Shown here piece after piece: positions 36,692 through 46,263 of a stretch of 64,000 nucleotides of DNA. Position 1 is the first letter of the stretch; every line of letters starts with the position of its first letter. A program made the position numbers and the translations under genes. The notes beneath the pieces were generated by a model. That model had not been told where the DNA came from, ran no database searches, and was given only the letters and a program-made list of their open reading frames with translations. The DNA comes from Arbacia lixula (Eukaryota > Echinodermata > Echinoidea > Arbacioida > Arbaciidae), in the NCBI GenBank assembly GCA_963669155.1, contig OZ022588.1, forward strand, positions 18,158,438 to 18,222,437, given 5' to 3'.

Positions 36692-38041
36692 AACAGTGCT
36701 TTGAGGGAGGGAGTTCCAAAGTCTTATCGCATCTGGGAAGAAGCTCTTTTGGTACACAATTGATCTGGCAAAGGGAACAAAGATCTTCCGAGAATGACCT
36801 CTATGTAAGGATGTGGATGGCGTGATGAACGAAGGTGGAATGTCAATGAGTGCATTGGAAATGCAGTAGATCATCACCACCTTGGCTTGTGCCCTACGCT
36901 CTTGTAAAGTTGGCCATTTGAGCTGGTTCAGCATGGTTGCTACACTGCTTGTCCTACGGTGGTCGTTAAAGATGAAGCGTGCGTAGCGTCGCTGCACCAT
37001 TTCAAGCTTTTTTATATTTGCTTGCGTGTGAGGGTCCCATATTATGCTGGCATACTCCATGATTGGTTGCAGGAGGGCTTTGTAGCATAGTTCTTTGACC
37101 TTTCTTGGACATGGCCGGATATTTCTCTGAAGAAAGGCACGTGTGGAGTTGGCCTTTTTTGTTACAGCATTTATGTGTTGATTCCAGCTGAGGTTCCTCT
37201 GCAGCTCCACACCAAGATACTTTGCTGTGTTTTTGTCAGGTATGGTCTGTCCATGGATAAAGTAAGGCTTGGTGATGGGTTTGCGCTTAATTGTGACATG
37301 AAGCACTTGACACTTCTGTGGATTGAATTCCATCAGCCAATCACGCTCCCATTGTTGCAGGGAGTCAAGATCCTCTTGGAGATGTACGGCATCTTCCTCT
37401 GTCTTGATGTTGGCATAAATCATACAATCATCAGCAAAGAGCCTTACTGTTGAGTTGTTGGAGAGGCACTCTGGCAGGTCATTGATGAAGATGAGAAAGA
37501 GCATTGGCCCAAGGACACTGCCTTGCGGAATGCCTGATGTTACTTGGCTGGTGTTGGAGATGGATCCATCCAGTACAACTTGTTGGGTCCTGTTGCTGAG
37601 GAAGTCTGCAATCCAATGGTGAATATGATCTCGGATTCCATAAAATTGAAGTTTGTGTAACAGGCGTCCATGCGGTACTTTGTCAAAAGCTTTAGTGAAG
37701 TCAAGAAGTACCATATCCAGTTGCCCCTTGTCATCAATGGTTCGAGCAAGGTCTTGGACCGCAAGGATGAGCTGAGAAGCACAGGATCGTTTCTTTCGAA
37801 AACCGTGTTGTGCATCAGACAATACATTGTGGACTTTGAGGTGGGTCATGATGTCACTAAGAATGATGTGCTCTAGAACTTTACAGGTCACAGAAGTCAG
37901 AGAGATAGGCCTGTAGTTCTCTGGTTTACTTTGGTCACATTTCTTGAAGATAGGGGCAACGTTAGCCATCTTCCATTCAGAAGGAATGATACCTTGATCG
38001 AGGGAGGCTTGAAAGAATATGGAGAATATTGGTGAACGCCT
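36692..38041 (-). pseudogene. LINE reverse transcriptase fragment
   Basis: The frame of about 450 codons is open up to the nested insertion. It contains PSEWKMANVAPIFKKCDQS, ENYRPISLTSVTCKVLEHI, AQHGFRKKRSC, DFTKAFDKVPH, GIPQGSVLGPMLF and the catalytic box LFADDCMIY. These are reverse-transcriptase motifs of the CR1/L2/jockey group. The KLEMVQRRYARF and RLWNSLPQ motifs follow. There is no endonuclease upstream, and the C-terminus is cut by the nested element. Confidence 0.88.
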
Positions 38042-38611
38042 TGTTGTCCAAAAATGTAATTTCAATTAAAGAATGCCCCAAATGAGATGGTTATTCCTGT
38101 CTAGTACTGGTATGATGAGGATGCATGCAGCTACATAATTTTACTGTGTCCTTGGTAAATTTGCTGGCCAAGTTAGTAGCAAGGTTCTAAAGCAGTCAAA
38201 AGGTGAGCACACAGAACATAATTATGTAACCCTCCTAAGGTTTAGCCCCTATTTCAGTATTTGCTCAATTCCAGTTGTATTACTCTATTCACAACCTATT
38301 ATTTATTATGTATTACTCTATTCACAACCTATTATTTGATCGATCATTATAATATTGGATAACAAAGACGAGGATAGACCCCTAATAATTGCCGAAGCGA
38401 AGGCAGCCTAGGCTAGCTAGGTCAATTCAACCTGCAACCCAAATAATGTGCAAGTTAATTTCAGACATTATTCTCTCAGTTTCTCAGATATATTTTCAAT
38501 TCAGCCTAGACTCTACAAATATTCTTACCTTCTACTACTAGAGCATGTCGAGTACAAACATGACAAGGTTTAAACTTATTATTTTTAGTTATAACTTAGA
38601 CTAAGCTACAC

Positions 38612-39339
38612 CATGGACCTATCATGGATGGACTGCGCTCGGATAGACTTCCTTTGATCTATGAGGTCCGCCGCCTCATAACAATTCAAGACATTCAGGT
38701 GTTTTAAACAATTAGCTGTATTTCTAATTAGGTAGTGCCTTCCTCTGAATAATAAAAGACAATCTGTTTTGAGAAGCATGTCAACCGTTCAGCCTTCGCT
38801 GGGAGCTCGTAGCTGATCTATTTACACACACTGTGAATTAGTTTTGGGGTGAGCGAAGGGAAATTTTGAAAAAAATTGTAGAAAGAATTTGGTCCGTAAC
38901 TTTTCCGGACACCTCCGCACACGAAATTGAGATTGTTTCCATGAAAGATTTAACACTCAATAAACGATTTACAAGATGTTTTTAAGGAAATATGATTCGG
39001 AAATGTGCGATATGGAGGCATTTCTCTGGCATGTTTTCTACAGTATTCTCCTTTTATCACAAAAACAAAGCAACAATATAATCTGAAATTCACAGAATCG
39101 TATCTTTATAAGATGTAATACTACTGCACATGCACTTCAGTTCATGAAGTGGGTCTGAAATCTTCTGCGCATACAGAATATATATTCCTCAAAATGCATC
39201 CTACATTTTGTCATGCTTGTTTGGCGGCGGATCTCCCTCGATCAAAGAGCCAAACGCGTCAAATATTCCATTGTGATATCAATGCACGCGACTGCTGTAG
39301 GAATAAAATACACTTCGTGCTGACTCCATTCCTTACACC
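38612..39339 (-). repeat. right arm of the 4.6-kb foldback element
   Basis: This is the inverse copy of the left arm. It ends about 240 bp from the candidate V-ATPase first exon, so the element may sit close to that promoter. Confidence 0.8.
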
Positions 39340-39579
39340 TCTCTGGCTACACTAAACAATAGTACACATGTTGTTGTTGCTGGTTCATTTTAGGGGAAAG
39401 TGTGATTGTCTCTACCTATTTGATTTGTACTTTGACGTTGTTTACATAACAGAACAGAAGAGGAAACCTAACTGAGACTAATTTAAAGTTAATTAGACAT
39501 CTGTATCGGCTCAAGATTACTACGTTTATAAATTGTCATTATATTACATGTTACTCTGTCAATTTCAACGATTTCTTAC

Positions 39580-39900
39580 CTTCTTTACAGGAAAACCGGT
39601 GAACTTCGTCTGGCGCTATTCCAATCCAAGACAGGTTTGTGCAATGAATGAATACTAGTACTGCTTGCGAACCGTACAGTACCGTAGCGCTGAATGCATC
39701 TGACTCGATTGCGCGGTAGTGCACTGGCTATGTAACGTGCCCCGTGCAGTCGTCTAATCGAGGCTTCACCACTGAGAACTCAGTGGGCGTCACACACGAA
39801 TACACCCCACACACAAAACACACACGATACCGCGCGTGTAATTTCTACGAGGATTCACGCCCCCTAGCAGACTCGACTCGACCCAGCGGAAAGTAGCACT
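39580..39900 (-). promoter_or_regulatory. candidate V-ATPase promoter and non-coding first exon
   Basis: Upstream of the first coding ATG there is an acceptor (TCTCACAG/CTTGAG) with its border at 31179, leaving only 26 nt of 5' UTR in that exon, so a non-coding exon must lie further upstream. At 39579 the minus strand has a strong donor, AAG/GTAAGAAAT. It is followed on the upstream side by about 300 bp that is unusually GC- and CpG-rich for this window. I infer that this is the promoter and first exon, making an intron of about 8.4 kb that contains the first foldback element. No transcript evidence is available, and another first exon is possible. Confidence 0.35.
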
Positions 39901-40088
39901 CTCTCTCTCTCTCTATTTGACCCCCTACCCCCCCCTCTCTCTCTCTCTCTCTCTTTGACCCCCTACCCCCCCCCCCCTTCCCCGCTATTAGTCTCTTTAT
40001 ACAGCTAGCTCGCGCTGCTTGTTTCTGATCTGTCTAGACATTGTTACTCCCTTTCTGGCCAATCAGAATAACCCTATTTTATTGTATC

Positions 40089-40120
40089 TTGATATTAACA
40101 AAAAATCTTCATGCCAAATA
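40089..40120 (+). repeat. left 32-bp direct repeat bracketing the foldback structure
   Basis: The segment beginning TTGATATTAACAAAAAATC is repeated in the same orientation at 48,703-48,734, with two mismatches and a small indel at its end. It could be a long target duplication, or remnant of a repeat the structure inserted into. Confidence 0.7.
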
Positions 40121-40249
40121 GACTGTGGGCTACCTGGACCCCCATCCCCCCCATTAGCCACAATTTTCTTTTGGGTTTTTATCTTAGCCAGGACCCTAAG
40201 CTATCAGAATCTGCCTGTTTGCCATTGTGCTAGTGGTGGGTGTGGCCTA

Positions 40250-41690
40250 CAGAGCCGTTGCCATGGGAACGCATCAGTGAAATATTGGAATTTTAGAAAT
40301 TGCCACCCTCCTCTCGAATGTTAACATAAAAAAACAAAATTTGTGTCTAAGTATACATTTCACAACTTGCCCAGTTGATTCTGATAGGAATTTAAGCCAT
40401 TTGAGGCCACTATCATGCGTAGAAAATGGTTATTGTCATGGAAACGATCAGAAAAATGCATTATTTTAGTAACAATTCAATTATATGTTAATAGCCAACT
40501 CAAAGCCAAATCGTCGCTTCTAAAGGTGTGAATATTAAGATATCAGACTCATATCAATGAAGACTGAGGTGTTTTTAAGTGCGAACAGTCATGCATAAGA
40601 GCACCGTTGCTATGACAACACCATGGTGCAAGAAATACTGAAATTACAAAAAATAAGAAATTGCCATACATTTATTATATGGTGACCTAAAAACACAAAA
40701 TTAATGTTCAAGTATGCATTTATTAAGGTGCCCAGTTGATTCAGATTGGAATTTAGTTCATAACAGATCACGATAATGCCTAAAAATGGTAGTTGCCATG
40801 GAAACGATATGAACCAAAAAGGCAATTTTGTTAGAAAACCATTCAAATATATGTACATTCAAAGCAAAAATCCTAACCCTAGTTTCATTTTTTATGCATA
40901 TTTAGATGACAGAATAGTAGCAATCAAGATTAAGTCATTTCTAAGTGATAACTATTACACATAAGATGACTGTTGCTATGGCAACACCATGGTACCCAAA
41001 ATATTGAACTTACAGAAATATAAGAAAGTGCCATATATTTTTCAAATGGTAACATAAAAACACAATATTAGCGTCTAAGTATACATTTATCGAGGTGCCC
41101 AGTTGATTCTGATTGGAATCTAAGTAATGTAAGGTCATGATCATACCTAGAAATCGTGGTTGTTATGGAAACGATATATCAAAACAATATTTTCTTTTAG
41201 AAAAAACATTCAAATATATGTAATTACACAGCAAAAACCTAATCCTAGTTTATAGTTTGATGAATATTTAGATGACACAATAGTAGCAATCAAGCTTGAC
41301 TCATTTCCAAGTGATAACTGTCACTTATAAAATGACTGTTGCTATGACAACGCCATGATACTGAAAATATTGAACTTTCAGAAATATAAGAAACTGCCAT
41401 ATATTTCTCAAGTGCTAACATAAAAACACAATATCAGCGTCTAAATATACACTTTGCAAGGTGCCCAGTTGACTCTGATTGAAATCTTAGTCAATTAAGG
41501 TCAAGTTCATGGGCAAAATATGTGTATTTACATGTATATGGTAACGATACGAAAAAAGGGTGATTTTAGTGCAAAAAATAGCACAAAACTTAATCCCAGT
41601 TTGCAGTATTATGATGGCTTATATTTTCAAATGATTTGAACCAATAGTATTGAATTCTTAGGTTCTTATGGTCATGCCTATTTTGCAATC
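40250..41690 (+). repeat. left tandem array, four units of about 367 bp
   Basis: The landmark GTTGCTATGACAACACCATGG or a close variant recurs near 40,253, 40,612, 40,974 and 41,340. The rest of each unit (GTGCCCAGTTGATTCTGAT, then a GGAAACGAT block) recurs in the same order. Units are clearly diverged from each other. Confidence 0.85.
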
Positions 41691-41754
41691 AATGTGAACT
41701 ACTTGGTTGTTAGCATACGCAATGTATCACTGACATATATACATCTCACCCCAT

Positions 41755-42145
41755 TAGCACCAAAAGACACACTGAAAGTACCGATGCCGTCGTGGTTGAC
41801 CTCATCAACACAAAGCTCGCGGTTGAAATCACGGAGAAGGACCTCGATCGGAGCCATCGCGTCACGCCCCGAAACCCCATCGAAGGAGGTCGACCACGAC
41901 CGATCATCGTCAAGTTTGCTCGACACAACGTTCGCGAGAAAGTCTACAGCGCCAAATCAAAGCTCAAGAGAACAAATGTCTTCATTCGCGAAGACTTGAC
42001 AACAAGGCGCCAACGTCTGGTGCGCGAGAGCTTGAATCACCCATCAATCACCAGGGTTTGGACCATCGACGGACGAATCCGAGCGCTGACGAAAGAAAAC
42101 CAGGTAGTGAACATCAGAAAAACCAATGACTTAGATCGTCTGTAA
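41755..42145 (+). pseudogene. LINE ORF1 C-terminal fragment (RRM-like, L1 ORF1 type)
   Basis: The open frame upstream of ORF2 reads KDLDRSHRVTPRNP, RPIIVKFARHNVREKVY and NVFIREDLTTRRQRL, then WTIDGRIRAL, and ends with TAA at 42145. This is the C-terminal nucleic-acid-binding part seen in L1-type (transposase-22) ORF1 proteins (DIDRSHR, RPIIVKF and NEDLT motifs). The N-terminal part, coiled coil included, is missing because the LINE copy is 5'-truncated. The spacer to ORF2 is 44 bases. Confidence 0.75.
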
Positions 42146-42189
42146 AAAGTAACTGAGACACTGAGAATTCCCTTCGCCTAATTATATTA

Positions 42190-45100
42190 ATGGTTGTACA
42201 TCCATGCTCATGTTGCTCAAGAACAGTAGCAAATAACCAGAAAGCTTTATTATGCACAGACTGTTCTCTATGGACACATATCTCATGCGGACACGTTACA
42301 AGAAAGCAATATGATGATATTAATGTATTGTTTGAAAACTGGAAATGCCCAAAATGCACTTTACGTATTTTGCCATTTTGGGGTGAGGACGTAATGATAG
42401 AAGATTGTATTAACGAAACTAACACTAATTTGGTTAGGAATATATCTGTTGAGAATGATAGATCAACTAAAGTTTATGATGCACTCGATGACAAAGTAAA
42501 TAAAGGATTTAAGATATCACATTTGAATGTACGAAGCTTGAGGAAGAAGGTGGATCACATTGCAACTTTTTTGTCTTCTAATCCGATTGATGTATTTACC
42601 ATGTCGGAAACATGGTTGGATGAGTCTGTTTGCCTAAATTTAGCAATAGATGGTTACTCATTAGAAAGAAGAGATAGAGATTGTCAAGGAGGTGGGATAG
42701 GTTGCTACATTAAGTCTTCTATATGCTATTCGCGCCGCAGAGATCTTGAATGTAATGATATTGAAATCATGTGGGTAGAAATTAGAATACCAAACGCAAG
42801 ATCTTGGCTTATTGGCATAGTTTATCGTGCACCAAGCTCCCATGTTGATTTCTTTAGTAAGTTGGAAAGTAATGTTGAAAATGTTTATAGTGAGACACAT
42901 AATATTGTTCTTACTGGTGATTTGAATTGTAATGTACTGACTGACAATCCTTCACATCAGAAACTGAATTTGCTATGTACTATGTTTAATCTCAAGCAAT
43001 TGATTGATTGTCCAACTCGTGTGACACCGCATAGCACCACATGCATTGATTTGGTTTTTGTACCAGCATTTAAAAATAATATACAATCCGGAATAATTCC
43101 AATCGGAGTTAGTGATCATTCACTTGTTTTTATTAATATGCACAAATTCAAAGTTCAATGCAAACCAAAAATAAGTAAATTTAGGAGCTTTAGACGGTTT
43201 AATGTTCCTAACTTTGTAAGGGAAGGTGAATCTCTTTTCGGGCATGATTTTTACAATACACATGATGTTAATTATTTGTGGAAACACTTCAATGATGCCT
43301 TCATAAAATTGTGCGATAAGTACGCACCATTTGTGTCAGTTCGCAAACGGGTGAATGGAGCACCATGTTTGACGGATGAATTTTTGGATTTATCTAGACA
43401 GCGTGATTTTTTAAAAAGACAATTTGATGAAAATAAAAGTGAAAGTAATTGGTCTGATTATAAACACGCAAGAAATAAAGTGAATAATTTAGGCAAGCGT
43501 TTGAAGAAAGATTATTACATTGAATTGTTTGAAAATAGTATTGGTGATACAAATCGTACGTGGAAAACTTTGAAAAGTTTGTCGAGTCAGACTAAGTCCG
43601 CAAATTGTACAGGGTTACGTTCAGAATCTGGGCTATTAACGGGAGACACTGACATAGCTAATGCCTTCAATGAATATTTTGTCCAGGGTAACAATGCCAA
43701 TGCAGTTGAGCGTGATAACAATGATCAAGTAACTGACTCTACCTTTCAATTTAAGACGATTACGGAAGACTTCGTCGCTAAAGAGCTACACAACCTGTCA
43801 GTGCGTATGTCAAGTGGTCTTGATAACATCCACCCCCGTTTATTGAAAGAAGCAGCGCCATTTATTACAAAACCTTTAACCCATATTTTCAATGCAACAA
43901 TAACCTCAGGATCCATTCCAAAAGATTGGAAACGAGCTAAAGTCACTCCCATTTATAAATCTGGTGCAAAGGATCAAACTAGTAACTATAGGCCTATTTC
44001 TGTTTTGTGTCATATCATGAAAATACTTGAAAAAGCTATTCATGCTCAACTGTACCATTATTTTACCACCAATGATTTGTTAAGCCAATGTCAATCTGGA
44101 TTTCGTCCTTTACATTCAACTACGACAGCATTGATTGATGTTAATGACTATTTATTGAGTAATATTGATAATGGGTATATAATTGGAGGTCTATTTCTTG
44201 ATTTTAAAAGGGCATTTGACTCAGTAAATCATAGTATATTATTGAATAAATTAGAAAAGTATGGTATTTGTGGTTCCGAGTTAGCTTGGTTCACTAATTA
44301 CTTAACGGACAGAAACCAGTGTGTGTGCTACAATGGAAAACTATCAAGCTTTCGGAAAGTTCAAATGGGTATCCCACAGGGGTCAATTTTAGGTCCATTG
44401 TTGTTTGTTATCTTTATAAATGACATGTGCGATTTGTTATATTCTGATTCAACTAAATTGAGTCTCTATGCTGATGACGCTGCCCTATTTTGTAAAGGTC
44501 GAGATTATTTATCCGTTCAAACGAAATTGCAAGCTGAACTGAATAGAGTTATGCAATGGGTAGATAAAAATGAACTACAGTTAAATACGAAAAAATGTAA
44601 AGTTATGTTGATTGGCACACACAAAAAAGTACACAGTAAACAAATTGTGCTGAAGCGCAAAGAGGATATTATTGAACAGGTGAATCAATTTAAGTATTTA
44701 GGGGTCATACTTGATAACACTCTCAAGTTTGATAAACACATTGAATCGGTATGTGCTAAACTAGCTAAAACTATTGGGTGTATTAGACAAATAAAGAAAT
44801 ATTTACCGAAACAAGTTTTGACTCTGCTATATAATGGTTTATTTCTCCCACACATTGATTATGGTTTGATTATATGGGGAACCTCTGCTAAGTTTTTGAT
44901 TTTGAAAGTACAGCGTCTTCAAAATCGTTATGCTCGCCTGATTCTGAATGCGGATTTTCTTACACCTCACTTGATAATGTTGAAACGGCTAAATTGGCAA
45001 TCTGTTCTACAAAGAGTTAATTATCAATTTTGTTTGTATATGTTTAAAGTTATAAATGGACTTTCACCTCAATATTTAAAGGGTATGGTCATTTTTAGAA

Positions 45101-45297
45101 CTCCCAATATATTCACAAGATATGCTATCGATAATCCATTATATGTAATCAAGCCAAACAAAGACTATATGAAAAGATCTTTTCAATATATTGGTTCAAA
45201 AATCTGGAACAATCTCCCACTTTGCATTAGAAATATCAAATCAATCTATTCTTTCAAAAAGCAATGTAAAATATTATCACTTACTGATCGCATCTAA
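42190..45297 (+). CDS. LINE ORF2: PHD finger, endonuclease, reverse transcriptase
   Basis: The 1,035-codon open frame has an N-terminal C4HC3 zinc finger of PHD type (C6, C9, C22, C25, H30, C33 and the WKCPKC pair near 53-56). An apurinic-like (EEP) endonuclease follows, with HLNVRSL, SETWLDE, GGGIGCYI, GIVYRAPSS, TGDLN and SDHSLV. The reverse transcriptase has FLDFKRAFDSVNHSIL, GIPQGSILGPLLF and the catalytic box LYADD at about residue 760. The C-terminal part ends with the KIWNNLP-type motif. No stop or frameshift is seen, so the copy may be active or recently so. Only the upstream ORF1 is incomplete. Confidence 0.93.
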   Translation: MVVHPCSCCSRTVANNQKALLCTDCSLWTHISCGHVTRKQYDDINVLFENWKCPKCTLRILPFWGEDVMIEDCINETNTNLVRNISVENDRSTKVYDALDDKVNKGFKISHLNVRSLRKKVDHIATFLSSNPIDVFTMSETWLDESVCLNLAIDGYSLERRDRDCQGGGIGCYIKSSICYSRRRDLECNDIEIMWVEIRIPNARSWLIGIVYRAPSSHVDFFSKLESNVENVYSETHNIVLTGDLNCNVLTDNPSHQKLNLLCTMFNLKQLIDCPTRVTPHSTTCIDLVFVPAFKNNIQSGIIPIGVSDHSLVFINMHKFKVQCKPKISKFRSFRRFNVPNFVREGESLFGHDFYNTHDVNYLWKHFNDAFIKLCDKYAPFVSVRKRVNGAPCLTDEFLDLSRQRDFLKRQFDENKSESNWSDYKHARNKVNNLGKRLKKDYYIELFENSIGDTNRTWKTLKSLSSQTKSANCTGLRSESGLLTGDTDIANAFNEYFVQGNNANAVERDNNDQVTDSTFQFKTITEDFVAKELHNLSVRMSSGLDNIHPRLLKEAAPFITKPLTHIFNATITSGSIPKDWKRAKVTPIYKSGAKDQTSNYRPISVLCHIMKILEKAIHAQLYHYFTTNDLLSQCQSGFRPLHSTTTALIDVNDYLLSNIDNGYIIGGLFLDFKRAFDSVNHSILLNKLEKYGICGSELAWFTNYLTDRNQCVCYNGKLSSFRKVQMGIPQGSILGPLLFVIFINDMCDLLYSDSTKLSLYADDAALFCKGRDYLSVQTKLQAELNRVMQWVDKNELQLNTKKCKVMLIGTHKKVHSKQIVLKRKEDIIEQVNQFKYLGVILDNTLKFDKHIESVCAKLAKTIGCIRQIKKYLPKQVLTLLYNGLFLPHIDYGLIIWGTSAKFLILKVQRLQNRYARLILNADFLTPHLIMLKRLNWQSVLQRVNYQFCLYMFKVINGLSPQYLKGMVIFRTPNIFTRYAIDNPLYVIKPNKDYMKRSFQYIGSKIWNNLPLCIRNIKSIYSFKKQCKILSLTDRI

Positions 45298-46263
45298 GTC
45301 TCCAGTCAGAGCAAAGGTTTTTCGTTGTTTTGTTTTTGTTTTTGTTTGTTTTTATATATATATATATTTTTTTTTATGAAAGTAGTTGATAGATATCTCT
45401 GACATTGTTTTATGAACTAGTTCATGTATGCATTCGTTTTCGTTTGTATTTATCTCATATTTTGTTGTTGTGTTAAAAATGTGAATTGTATTGTTTTTTA
45501 TTGTGTGCAGGACCCCTTGGGAGATCAGTTCTTTAACTGAAAGGGCTACCCTGTTGAAATAAAACGTTAATAAAAAAATAAAAAAATATAGAGCTATGAA
45601 TTCCAAGCTTTCCAGACGAATGCCTTCAAGATTTGTTGTCAATTATGGTCCTCGTCATGACAAATATTGTTGTTTTAGCAAGTACATAACAAAAATACAA
45701 ATTATTAGAGAATTCAACCTAGGAAACACCACAAAACATATAGAAAGTAACAAGGCACATGTATATGACTGTAACTGTGCTTATGATTGTACATAAGATC
45801 CGGAAATTCAAGGTTGTCGAGGTCATGCGTAATTGCCAGTTAGAATGTCGATACACTGGTGCAAACATTGAACGTATTATACCAGAATATCATGTATTAC
45901 GCTACATTTATGTTATACATGTATATATACATATGTAGACTTATAAACTCAATAGTAAAGTGAAAACATAATACCATACAATTAAATTTTAATTGTCACC
46001 TTCATCACTGTTACCATCCACAGACTCTCCCTGCACATCGTAAAACATGTATCTTAGTATGCTGGACATCCTCATCCTGAGCATGCAACATACATGTACC
46101 ATGGTGAGATACCATGACAATGGCCCAACACCAACATCCAAAACCAGTTGAAAAGAAAACACACAGATAACGAGATACATTCGCCAAGGCGATAAGAAAG
46201 CACAAGAGATGAAAGTGCCTCACATCATCTTGGTATCGCTTTGTATGTGCTTAGGATATCAAT

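Larger units (their letters stand above)
36107..38041 (-). mobile_element. 5'-truncated LINE, reverse-transcriptase part, split by a nested element
   Basis: Only the reverse transcriptase and the 3' end of a jockey/CR1/L2-like LINE remain; the endonuclease is absent. The 3' end runs to a GAA-rich tail near 36,110-36,135. The coding frame is interrupted at 36,691 by a 381-bp inverted-repeat element and resumes at 36,302. Across the insertion the LINE frame reads STVNCTSLHSFKQEVQ and ends at a TAG at 36,249-36,251, which is a normal LINE C-terminus. It lies between the arms of the 34.7-39.3 kb foldback element. Confidence 0.88.
34714..39339. mobile_element. foldback element, arms of about 730 bp, about 4.6 kb
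   Basis: The left arm (34,714-35,442) and right arm (38,612-39,339) are inverted copies that match along their whole length. Matching landmarks include GGTGTTAGAACTGGAGTC / GACTCCATTCCTTACACC at the outer ends, the CACTTCATGAACTGAAGTGC region, the segment around GAGGTGTCCG, and CGAGCACAGTCCATC / GATGGACTGCGCTCG at the inner ends. The 3.2-kb middle holds LINE pieces and no transposase that I can see. Exact ends and target duplication are uncertain. Confidence 0.8.
41745..45595 (+). mobile_element. 5'-truncated LINE (CR1/L2/jockey-like) with open ORF2
   Basis: The element begins inside ORF1 at about 41.75 kb and carries the ORF1 C-terminus, a 44-base spacer, an uninterrupted ORF2, and about 300 bp of 3' UTR ending in an A-rich TAAAAAAATAAAA tail. 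Only the 5' end is missing, as is usual for LINE copies. It lies at the centre of the 40-48.7 kb foldback structure. An open ORF of this length suggests a recent insertion. Clade assignment beyond the CR1/L2/jockey group is not safe by eye. Confidence 0.9.
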
